This document shows positions 33,618 to 44,210 of a stretch of DNA of 64,000 nucleotides, in pieces. The notes under the pieces were generated by a model, which saw only the letters and a list, made by a program, of their open reading frames with translations, made no database searches and was not told the origin of the DNA. The stretch's first letter is position 1; every line of letters begins with the position of its first letter. The stretch comes from Oscarella lobularis (lineage: Eukaryota > Porifera > Homoscleromorpha > Homosclerophorida > Oscarellidae), in NCBI RefSeq assembly GCF_947507565.1, contig NC_089178.1, positions 3,100,001 through 3,164,000 on the forward strand, given 5' to 3'. A program made the position numbers and the translations under genes.

Positions 33618-35108
33618 TTACCAGTCCAGACTGGTTCGTTCTGTTTCATATCTTGGGCTGTTCTCCGTGTAGAATTGAGAGAACCAGCGGCGATGTTTGG
33701 CAATCAGTTGATCTTCCTTCATGAGCATCGGTTTCGAGACGAACGACTTGTTGTTCCAAATCGTCAAGTCTCGTTCCACTTGATGAAATTCGACCCACAT
33801 GACGAACTTACCGAGAATGGCCGGTTTCCATTTTTCAATAAAGACCAAGTGACTGACGCGTTGCAACATGGGCTCGATGGGAGTCAGACTCTGGACGAGG
33901 ATGCCACGACCGAGTCCAAAAGGAAGCACAAAAGGCAAATGAACGATGCCGGGACCAATCTAAAGAACATTCCCAAAAAATCAGAAGAAAAATTTGAAGT
34001 ACAGTACAGTACCTGCTTTGCTTTGAAGTCGAACGCAAAAGGCATAAGTCGTCCTAAAATTTGCACGTGGGCTTTGATGTTGAGCAGAGAGCAATGCTTC
34101 TCGGACGGATCTTCGCACGGGGCCCACGAGGCGTCCCACCTGTGCTGCATGCAGTCCCACTTGCCGCCGCGCATTTCTTTCAAATTGGTACCGGCAAGAA
34201 AAATGGGTCCGTGAAGATAATCCAAGTGCGCAATATCAGCCACATTCTCAGGTATTTCCTTATGAAAAAGATGACAGATTCTTCGTTTCCTCATCGTTTT
34301 CTCTTTTTACCTCGACATGACAGTTGATGTGCTGTTCCGTCATTCCCGTGCACTTCCAGTCGCCGCGCGTTATCTCCTCCACCTCTTCCGGCATCCAATA
34401 GGGCTCCACCTTCTCGGCGTGATACCAAATAAAAATCATTCCATTCATCTCGACGACCGGCCAGGACTTGGTACGCGCCACCTCCGGAACCTTTTCCGTG
34501 TACGGAATATTGACGCACTTGCCGTCGTCGCCGCGAAAGCGCCAACCGTGAAACGGACATTCGATGCAATTATCACGAACCACACCCCCGCAACCGAGAT
34601 TGGCCCCGAGGTGGGGACAATAGGCGTCGAGAACGTAGGCTACGCCGTCGTCGCCGCGAAACGCGGCGAGCTGCATTCCCAGCGCCGTGACGCTTTTCGA
34701 TTCGCCGCGCGCGAGTTGGTACGAGCAGAGAATGTTGAACCAGCCGTTCGGATAGACGGGCGGCACGTCGCCTCGCCTTCTTCGACGACTCACCTGCTGC
34801 GACCACGCCTCCGCTGAGACAGGCTTTTCGATGTGCTGCACGTAACCGCAGTCGGCGAGGTTGCGCATGAGACGGAGAGGAGCGAAGATGAAGTTGTAGA
34901 GCTTGCGAGTCGCGACGGCGACGAGAACGACTCGGGCGAGCCAAATCCACGTTTCCGTCTCGACTAGCGGTCGGAGGACGGGGAGAAGAGGAAATGAGGA
35001 CGTTTCGTTTCGCAACCATTCGGCGCTGTCGATTAGAGGACCCATGATCATTGGCGATGCAGCTATTGCCACAAAGACGGCGAGGAAAAGAGATTCCGCT
35101 GAAGCCAT
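33618..35108 (-). CDS. Neverland/DAF-36-type Rieske oxygenase (cholesterol 7-desaturase)
   Basis: Three exons (34311-35108, 34013-34258, 33618-33959) encode 461 residues. An N-terminal membrane region is followed by a Rieske [2Fe-2S] site (CPHLGANLG ... CPFHGW, the C-x-H/C-x2-H pattern). The mononuclear iron site is NVADIAHLDYLH, which fits N-x2-D-x2-H-x4-H. Overall order matches the sterol 7,8-desaturases that make 7-dehydrocholesterol in ER membranes of animals. Both metal sites are intact, so the gene is probably active. It is divergent from the first VWA7-like gene, 265 bp apart. Confidence 0.92.
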
Positions 35109-35317
35109 CTTCGTTTATACGGGGACTTCATTCAACGTCAAATGCAGATTCAACCAGTTACTAGGGCGGTTATTAGTAGTTGAGAGACAAGATATCGCCA
35201 AGACGCACCCCACGAGCCTTCTCGCCGGCTTGAGACAATCTAAACTTGTCGAGTAGTAAATTCTCCCTGTTATCTCTTCTCTGATTGGTTAGCCAAACAG
35301 GAAGCAGATAAAAGGTC

Positions 35318-35325
35318 TTATAAGA
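35318..35325 (+). promoter_or_regulatory. TATA-like element of VWA7-like gene 1
   Basis: TTATAAGA begins 56 bp before the start codon. The same octamer begins 57 bp before the start of the tandem paralog. A second shared element, GAAGCAGATAAAA, lies just upstream at 35301-35313. Confidence 0.55.
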
Positions 35326-35373
35326 AATTAGCATTCACAACGATAACCGTCAGTTGGACGGAACTCAAAAAAA

Positions 35374-38300
35374 ATGGTCCGTTCGACGAGCGCAATTTTG
35401 TTTGTCTTTTCGACACTCACCCATGCCGTCGCCTTCATGCCGAATTATGTCTTTCAATTTGCTCTCAAAGAGGCCAATCAAGCAGTCGCCGATTCATTCG
35501 ACGGCTCGTACACGCACAAGGACATCATTCGCGAAGCGAGTCTTCGAAGCGTTGCGCGTCTATATGAACGCTTGAATCCCGCCGAAATAGTTCCCGGCCA
35601 ATTGACGGGACTCGATCCTCTTACTCCCGGCACGCTGTTCAGCGCCGTCTACGGCGGCGGCAATTCGTCGTCGTTGACGTTCGAAGAGGCGCTCGATCAA
35701 ATCGAAATGGGAGCGGCGCAAGTCGATCAGAATCCGGACGCGACGTCGTCGGAGGCGCGGAAGCATTTCGACGACGAGAAAATTCGCGAGGGACATGGGT
35801 ATTTGCGAAAGAAGCGTGCCGATTTGATAGCGGTTCTCTTGGCGGAAGACGACGACGATGACGATGACCGATCAAACGCTTCTTCGGCGAATATTCGAAC
35901 GGCAAGACGACTTCTCGGCGAATGTCTATTGACATTGCAAGACTTTTACTCTCATACGAATTATGTCGAGTTGGGACGAAACGTTCCCCTTCGAGGTCTC
36001 GGTCTTGTGCCGGCGGGAAATATTGAAGATCTCAATGCGATTTCAAGTACGCTGACTATAAAGATGATGTCGTGTCGAATGCAGCGATTCACTTCTTTTA
36101 TCTAGAGGCCCACAAGGCAGCTTGCACTTCCTGCCCTGTTTCATTAATATGGAGCAAATGCGGAAAGGAACCGCTCTGTGCTGACAACGTCATCAAAACG
36201 AAATTGAATCGATTGACCAGTGGTTATTTTGTCTATCCCGGTGACGGGAAGGATAAGGTGAAACCGGCTGGAAAATGCAGCCACGGCGCTTACGCCGACA
36301 GGTATGAAATGCCTGATAAGATAGAAACAAGCACCGCTATTGTTTCTATTGTCTAGCTCGCGAATGACGCCACCGACTGGCGGAATTAACAAGAGTACGA
36401 AGAATTGCAAAGAATCGCCTCATTTTCATTTGCACGAGAAAGCGGTCGAGTTGGCGCGCAGCGCCACCGAGTCGTTTCTCGAAAACATACGAGAGACAGT
36501 GGGCGACAAGAAATTTAACAAATTATTCGGTTTGACGACGATTTACGAGAAGGGAATTTCCCTGTGTTTTGTCGTCGACACGAGCGGCAGCATGCACAAC
36601 GACATCGCATCGGTGGCACGACGAATCGAGCAAATAGTCCAGTCCGGCCGAAAGGCGTCACGATTTATCCTCGTTCCCTTCAAAGACCACAGTCACGGTA
36701 TCAGCCACTCGCCAGGTAAGAGAATAAGACGTCGAAATTGAAGCTATTCTCATTGTCTTCGAATAGCGTTTGGCCCCGCGTTCGTCGCGAAAACCCCCGA
36801 AGCGTTTCGCGACGCTATCAATAGCCTGCGAGCTAGCGGAGGTGGCGATTGCCCCGAGTTGGCTCTCCACGGACTGCGTCTTGCTCTGCAGACGTGCGAT
36901 CGGCGTTCGTCTATCTACGTCTTCACCGATGCCAGTGCCAAGGACGTCGAATTGAAAAACGAGATCGTGAGCTTGATCGAGGAAAAGAAGAGTCGGATTA
37001 CGTTTTTCTACACGGGTCTTTCCGGACGTCCGCCTTGCGGGGAATCGGCGGCGGCGACTCTGTACGAGCAAATATCTCGGAGATCGAGTGGACAGGTTTT
37101 GACTATTTCAAAAGCTCAAGTCGCGACGTCGACGGTCGTCTCGTTTGGAGAAACTGGACCGCTGTCTGCAACCCTATTGAATCAGGTTCACGCATTGAAG
37201 GAGAAGAATTTGCATCGTACTTTTATTGTCGACTGCACGTTGGCATCCGTAACGATATCGATCGCTTCTGAGAAGAGAGTCGTCGTTACTGTGACCGACC
37301 CAAAGGGCAACGCTTGGAGCGAAACGAATTCTTTTGTTGGGAGAGTGTTTGAGAATCCGACGGTTGGCGTCTGGATTTTGGAGGTCGAAGCTCAAGTTAG
37401 TGTCACGGTACTCGTGGTCGCAGCGACGCATGTCGATATATTCGATACGTTTGTTGACCTCGATGGCAGAGCTGGTCACCCGGGATTGTTTCCCAGCCAG
37501 GGACGGCCGTTAGAAGGTAAACGACGCCGTATAAGTTATTTCAATTTGAATAGACATTACTTTGTAGAAACAAAGATTAAGATTGTGATATCCGTAACAG
37601 GAATAGAAGAAATCGACGAGATAACCAGGATCGACGTCGTTGGATTAGACGGTAAAGTAATTCAGAAGAAGATAGGATTCGAACGAGGCGAGTTGACGTC
37701 GAGAAACACTTTTGGAGTGTCGTTTACGTCTCCGTCAAAACCCTTTCAATTGAAAGTCACGGGTAAAGCGAAGTGCGGTGGACGCGAGAAATCATTTCAG
37801 AGAATATCCAGCGTATTTCAACCGGAAAGCGTTAGAGTGAATCCAAAAAAGGACCCGAGCGGCACATTTGACGTCGAATTCGTAACGACGATAGATACGA
37901 GCGTCACAGCGACGTTTGACGATCCCGACGGATTTGGCGAATACGAAGCCCTTGTTCTTAACAGCTCAGCCCTTACGGAGAATCGCCGCCGCCGCCGCCG
38001 TCAAAATCCTGGAGAAAAGAAATCGTTTTCTGTAACGGAGTTTGTAAAAGTTGGACAGAAGTTGGTCGTGAAGATTACTCCGGTCATACCGGCAACGGCC
38101 GAAATTGGTTCCGTCGGAACTATTACCGTAGAGGCAAGTACGAGCAACGGCGACTCAATCAACTCGGCTACTGTGGATATACCGGCAGTTCCTTTGGTAC
38201 GTAAAATCATCTACAGTACTTTTATTTTAATAAATTTATTTTTCTTTCTTTAGGTTTTGGACGAAAAGCCGCCTGAGTGTGTAGTCGTGTCAAACAGTGG

Positions 38301-39033
38301 CGGTGACTGCGACGGCTTGACGACTCGCACCTGCGCTGAAAGAACGTGGTCACTCGTTGTCGATGTGACCGACGACGGCGTGGGACTAAAGACGGTCAGA
38401 GGTCTCGAAGACGAAATCGACGTTTCTTCGGAATTTCAACACTTGAAAGACTCGAAAAAGACGGAGTCGGTGAAGGCAACTGTTGGGTGCTGTCAGCGTC
38501 GAGCAACTATTCAGGCAACAGACAGTGTCGGAAACCGAATCAACTGTTCCACAATCAATCTACAACCTCTTCCAATTTTACCGCCAACTGTAGTACCGTC
38601 GACGTCACCAACTGTAGTGCCGTCGACGTCACCAACTGTAGTACAGCCGACGTCCTGCCCTCCGAGTCGGTGTGAGAGTTGCGGTATCGAATGCATTCCG
38701 GGGGAAAAATGCTCCGATGGGTTCCGCCAACGATTCTTCTCTCTTTTCTGGCAAATCGCTTACGACAAGCCGAAATTTGAAGTACCTCCGCAAAACCAAA
38801 CAACGGTCATTGACACTCTTTATCGGTCCTTTCTCCTACACTCCGACACAGATTCCTCTGATATACGACGCGCACCAAAGCCTCAGCTCTGCCGACTCGT
38901 GCGGGCTGTACGACAAAGGGATGCCTGTGCTGAAGAGCTGTGCCCTTGCTTTTTTAGCAAACCCGATATCGGTCACGGGCTACTGTGGGACGATTGGTCG
39001 TCGTGTTTAGTCAGCTTCATTTCATCTGAGTGA
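35374..39033 (+). CDS. Secreted VWA7-like protein, copy 1
   Basis: Six exons (35374-36046, 36106-36301, 36357-36715, 36767-37516, 37568-38196, 38254-39033) give 1128 residues. After a signal peptide comes a helical region with DGSYTHKDIIREASLRSVA and LLTLQDFYSHTNYVELG, typical of VWA7. The VWA domain has MIDAS motif DTSGSMHND and YVFTDASAKD. Beta-rich modules follow, with FQRISSVFQPE as in hemicentin N termini. A run of seven arginines (37985-38002, ENRRRRRRRQNP) looks like a furin-type cleavage site. The C terminus has Thr/Pro repeats and one Cys-rich module of about 100 residues (CSDGF, QRDACAEELCPCFF, WSSC) that is repeated in copy 2. Function unknown; extracellular matrix is likely. Confidence 0.88.
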
Positions 39034-39167
39034 CGAGAGGTCTTTTGTCAGGCTATGAATTTTTGTCTGCTTTGTTCGTCAGTTCGTTTTTGTAGAAGCA
39101 GATAAAATACGGGATTGGAACCGTATCCGCTTTTTGAGAAGCAGACTCGTTGCCCCCGTAGGGGCTT

Positions 39168-39175
39168 TTATAAGA
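39168..39175 (+). promoter_or_regulatory. TATA-like element of VWA7-like gene 2
   Basis: TTATAAGA begins 57 bp before the start codon, matching copy 1. AGAAGCAGATAAAA at 39094-39107 matches the upstream element of copy 1 but lies farther away. Confidence 0.55.
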
Positions 39176-39224
39176 GACCGCTTCCCGCTTGCGGTGGCAG
39201 TTGGAGTCGACTTGGGGAGCAGGA

Positions 39225-42200
39225 ATGGTCTGGACGCTCGCAACTTTGCTTGCTGCGTCGGCAATCAGTTGCGCCGTTGCCTTCATGCCGAACTACGTCT
39301 TTCGCCAATTTGACAACAACGAAGGATTCGACGGCTCGTACTCGCACAAAGACATCATTCGAGAGGCGAGCCTTCGAAGCGTAGCGCGTCTTTTCGAAGA
39401 CTTGAAGAGCGGCGAGATTGAGCCCGGCGATTTGGTCGGATTAAATCCCCTTACTCCGGGCACGCTCTTCAGTGCCGTTCACGGCGGCGTCGGAAAATCG
39501 TCGTCATTGAGTCTCGAAGAGGCTCTCGATCAAATCGAAGCGGGAGCGGCGCGAGTCGATCAGAACGTCTACGCAAACTCGTCGCAAGCGAAGAAGCATT
39601 TTGACAACGAGAAAATACTCGAAGGACATAAATATCTGAAAAAGAAGCGAGGTGACCTGATCGGATTTCTCCTGGCGGATGACGACCAGTCAAACGTTTC
39701 TTCGGCGAGCATGCGAATGGCGAGACGAGTGCTCGGCGAGTGTCTATTGACATTGCAGGATTTTTACGCTCATACCAATTACGTTGAGATGGGCCGAAAT
39801 GTTCCGCTTAGAGAACTCGGCGTAGAAAAGAACCTTTCCATCCCTCTTGCAGGTACGTTGACTATAGTACATATGGATCGGTGGAGAGTGAGAGAAACTC
39901 GTTTAATTCTACGTATAGAGAAGAATGAGAAGACGTGTTCAAACTGCCCTTCTCCGTCAACAAAGAAGTGTTTAAGAACGAATTTAATTGTAAAGGATCG
40001 ACTGACAAGCGGCTATTTTATTTATCCCACAGACAGGCCACCTAGGAACAAACCGGCCGGGAAATGCAGCCATGGCGCTTTCCAAGACAGGTGGCGGACG
40101 ATCGATATTATCGCCTTTTTTGGCTATCTATAATGCGGAACTGTCTAGCTCGCGATCAGAAAATCCAAAAGGCGGCATCAACAAGAGCACGAAGAACATA
40201 ACAAAGTCTCCTCACTTTTATTTGCACCAAGAGGCCGTCGACTTGGCACGCCACGCCACTGAGCTATTTCTCGATGGCGTACGAGAAAAAATCGGTGTTA
40301 AAAAATACCAGAAGTTGTTCGGTCTGACGGCTATCTACGAAGAGGGAATATCCTTGTGCTTCGTCATTGACACGACGGGCAGTATGCACAACGACATAGC
40401 CTCGGTGGCGCGTCGGGTTGAACAGATAGCGCAATCGGGCAGAAAAGCGTCGCGATTCGTACTCGTTCCTTTCAATGACAATGACCAGACTCCAGGTATA
40501 GGAGATAAGATAGCAATGCGAAAGTAGTATATCGCTTTCTAGCGTTTGGCCCACCTTTTGTGGGAAAGACCCTAACGGAGTTTCGCAATGCTATCGATCG
40601 TCTGCGGGCTCGCGGCGGTGGCAATTGTCCCGAGTTGGCCCTCCACGGATTGCGTCTCGCTCTGCAGACGTGCGATCCGCGATCGTCTATTTACGTCTTT
40701 ACTGATGCCGGTGCCAGCGACGTCGAATTGAAAGATGAAGTTATGAACTTGATCGAAGCAAAAAAAAGTCGTGTGACTTTCTTCTACACTGGTCGTCCCG
40801 ATCGTCCACCCTGCGGCGGCGAGCCAGCTGCGACATTATATGACAGTATAGCGACGAGATCGAGTGGACAGGTATTGCCCGTTTCCAAGATCGAAGTAGC
40901 CAAAGCGACGGTTGTGACCCTCGGAGAATCTGGTCCGCTCACAGCGACACTTTTGAATGCGCAGAATTCGAACACGCTACGTCTTAAATTTTTCGTTGAC
41001 TGTACGATAACTGCAATAACAGTTTCAATTGCTTCGAATGAAAGCACTGCTATCAACGTCAAAGTTACCGACCCGAAAAACAAATTGTGGGCGAAAACAA
41101 CATCTTCTATTGGAAAAGTTTTTGAGAATCCTGTTGTTGGTGTTTGGACTGTGGTAGCCAAAGCTCGTTCTCGTTTTTTGACTGGACTTGTTACAGGGGC
41201 GACGCACGTCGACGTTTCCGCCGAAGTTGTCGTTTTCGAAGGCAGAGCGGGTCACCGGGTTATTTATCCTCAACAACCACTGCAAAGTGAGTCAAATTAT
41301 ACGCAATGGGTGTTGCTAGATGCTTTTCTTCGTGGTAGATACCAGAACAAAATGTATCGTGTCTGTAACTGGAGTTGAACAAATAGACGAACTAACACAC
41401 GTTGATGTTATTGGATTAGACGGCAAAGTAATTGAAAAGGAACGGAAAATGGAGCAAGGCCGTCTGGCTTCAAGCAACGTTTATGCAGTGACGTTTCGTT
41501 CGCCACGCTCACCGTTTCAGATAAAAGTTGTGGGCAGCGCCTGCGGGACTCCGTTTCAACGATTATCTCGCGTTTTCACGCCAGAACTCTTGAACGTCAA
41601 AGAAACGGACAACTCTGACTCTGACGGTGCTATTGACGTCGAAGTACGCACTGAAATTTCTGACTGGGTTACAGCTACAGTGGAAAATAAGAATGGCTTC
41701 GTTAGAGAAGTAAGTAGCGCTACTGTCGCTTCTCCAGTCACAGAAAACGGACGACGTCGCCGCCGTCAGAGTGTTGAAGAAAAGAGGCCGCCATTGTCAT
41801 TTACTGTTACAAAGTTTGTAGAAGCGGGACAGAAATTGGTGATAACAATCATACCAGCAATACCGAAAACAGCCGAAATTGGGTCGGTCGGAACAGTTAT
41901 CGTCAAGGCGAGCACATCTGACGGCAAATCAATTAGCTCCGCAACCCTCGATATACCAGTTGTTCCCAAGGTAATTTTTTTAATAATTTTGATTTGTTAG
42001 ACTATTTTCTTTGTACTTAGGAGTTGGACGAAGATCCGCCAGTCTGTGTGGTTGTCTCGAACAGCGGCAGCGTCTGCGACGGCTTGACAACTCGAACCTG
42101 TGACGAAAGAAGGTGGTCTCTTGTCGTGAATGTGACAGACTACGGCGTGGGGCTTAAGAGGGTAGCAGGCCTCGAAGACGATGTTAACGTTCTTCCGGAA

Positions 42201-43895
42201 TTTCGACACCTGAGGGATTCTAAAAAGACAGAGTCGGTGACGGCGACTGTGGTATGCTGCCAGCGTGTCGCGACTATTCAAGCGAAAGACAGTGTCGGAA
42301 ATGAAGTCAATTGTCCTGCTATTGATCTAAAGCCTCTTCCACTTACTACGGAACCACCACCTACCACAGAACGGCCTACACCTACCACGGAACGACGTAC
42401 ACCTACCACGGAACGACGTACACCTACCACGGAACGACGTACACCTACCACGGAGCGACCTACACCTACCACGGAACGACGTACACCTACCACGAAACGA
42501 CCTACACCTACCACGAAACAACGACCTACACCTACCACGGAACGACCTACCACGAGCACAGACTGCTATTGTCGTATGTGTGAGGAGTACAATTTATATA
42601 TGGGTTTGCGGTGCAAATCCGGCGAGGAAAGCGGCGGTTATGGAAGCGGTGGCGATGGAAGCGGCGGCGATGGAAGCGGCGGCGATGGAAGCGGCGGCGA
42701 TGGAAGCGGCGGCGATGGAAGCGGCGGCGATGGAAGCGGCGGCGATGGAAGCGGCGGCGATGGAAGCGGCGGCGATGGAAGCGGCGGCGATGGAAGCGGC
42801 GGCGATGGAAGCGGCGGCGATGGAAGCGGCGGCGATGGAAGCGGCGGCGATGGAAGCGGCGGCGATGGAAGCGGCGGCGATGGAAGCGGCGGCGATGGAA
42901 GCGGCGGCGATGGAAGCGGCGGCGATGGAAGCGGCGGCGATGGAAGCGGCGGTGATGGAAGCGACGATGGAAACGGCGGCTGCCTAGATGGGCGAATTTA
43001 CCCGATCTTGTATGACATTGTGTACGGTCGCGAAAAAGGTCCGGGCCTGAACCCGACCCGTCAAGAGATCGTCATCGATATTTTTACTTCTCTCGCTACA
43101 TACCGTAACGGTACTACTCACATAAGAAAAAAAGAACTTTGCCAGTTTGTGGGATCTGTGTGGAAAAGGAATGCCTGTGCTATAGAGCTCTGCCGATGCT
43201 TCTTTCGCAAAGCAACCGATCAAGGATTAGGGCGAGAAGGTTGGTTTTCGTGTTTGCACCCGACAACGGTGACTTCGACGGCGACTCCGACGACAACGAT
43301 GACTTCAATTCCGAAGGCAGCGGTGACTTCAATTCCGACGGCAACGGTGACTTCAATTCCGACGGCAACGGTGACTTCAATTCCGACGGCAACCGTGACT
43401 TCAATTCCGACGTCAGTGGTGACTTCAATTCCGACGGCAACCGTGACTTCAATTCCGACGGCAACAATGACTTCAATTCCAAAGGCAGCGATGACTTCAA
43501 ATCCGACGGCAACGGTGACTTCAATTCCGACGCCAACCAGTACTTGTTCCACTGCGTGTATACAATGTGGGGATGTATGCAAGCCTGGCGATAGCTGCTC
43601 AGATGGGTTTGGCAAGCGACTTGATTCAATCTTGTATCACATCGTTCACCCCGGACAAAAAATACCACCTCCTCAACGAAATCTTGAAGACTTCGTCAAT
43701 GATGTATTTCTTTCCTTTATTACGTACGGTAACGATGGAAGTGATGGGATTTGCCGCTTTGTTCGGTCTGTGTGGGAAAGGGATGCCTGTGCTGTGAAGT
43801 TGTGCAGTTGTTTCTTTAGCAGGAAAAGAGATCGTGGATTGGAATGGAGGGATTGGTCAACTTGTATGACAAATGCGCAAGTTTCAGCAAATTAA
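39225..43895 (+). CDS. Secreted VWA7-like protein, copy 2, with coding minisatellites
   Basis: Tandem paralog of the preceding gene, with the same six-exon pattern and phases: 39225-39852, 39919-40090, 40149-40495, 40543-41286, 41339-41970, 42021-43895; 1465 residues. Signal peptide MVWTLATLLAASAISCAVA (an upstream in-frame extension lacks an ATG). VWA MIDAS is DTTGSMHND. The arginine cleavage-like stretch is kept (NGRRRRRQSVEEK). The last exon is much longer than in copy 1 because of three different in-frame tandem repeats. Two full Cys-rich modules stand among them (SDGFGKRLDSILYHIV, ERDACAVKLCSCFF and KRNACAIELCRCFF). The frame stays open through all repeats. Presumably secreted, processed and matrix-associated. 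Confidence 0.88.
42346..42552 (+). repeat. 21-bp coding minisatellite (TPTTERR)n
   Basis: Eight units of T-P-T-T-[E/K]-R-[R/P], one with a codon inserted, in the last exon of VWA7-like copy 2. Thr-rich, so a likely O-glycosylated spacer. Confidence 0.92.
42636..42965 (+). repeat. 15-bp coding minisatellite (GSGGD)n
   Basis: About 22 nearly identical copies of GGAAGCGGCGGCGAT encoding Gly-Ser-Gly-Gly-Asp. Units are almost invariant, so the array is young or homogenised and its length may vary between alleles. Other frames are open as well. Confidence 0.96.
43265..43545 (+). repeat. 24-bp coding minisatellite (TATVTSIP)n
   Basis: About ten units of T-A-T-V-T-S-I-P with small changes, separating the two cysteine-rich modules of VWA7-like copy 2. 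Confidence 0.92.
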
Positions 43896-44210
43896 CGTTT
43901 TTCTGTCAAAGTCTTTCCTCACGTTAGATTTTTTGCTCGTACATGTTTTCTCACGTGAATGCTTTTTTCGTCGTCAAAAACATCGAAATGAATTGCCCAT
44001 TTGTTGCGAGCGCTAGAAAAATGAGTGCGTGTATCGCACACAGATTCATGTTAGTAAGCCCGCTTTCGCCGGTGGCCCGGCTCTCCCGGATTAGACACAA
44101 GGCACGCCTATCGTTTTTCATCGACTTTTTACGCCAGTAGCGACTCCCATACAATAGTCCTTTCGTTCAAATCCCTTTAGCATCGAAGTTCAGCCGTAGC
44201 CAAGCGAAAG
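43896..44210. other. Intergenic region, VWA7-like copy 2 / SCAI
   Basis: 315 bp between genes on the same strand. I see no exon, RNA gene or repeat; presumably 3' UTR and SCAI promoter. Confidence 0.5.

Noticed and set aside
42580-42987. Alternative-frame repeat proteins (Ala-Met-Glu or Arg-Trp-Lys-Arg repeats)
   Set aside because: They are other frames of the 15-bp coding minisatellite in VWA7-like copy 2, whose own frame fits both flanks.
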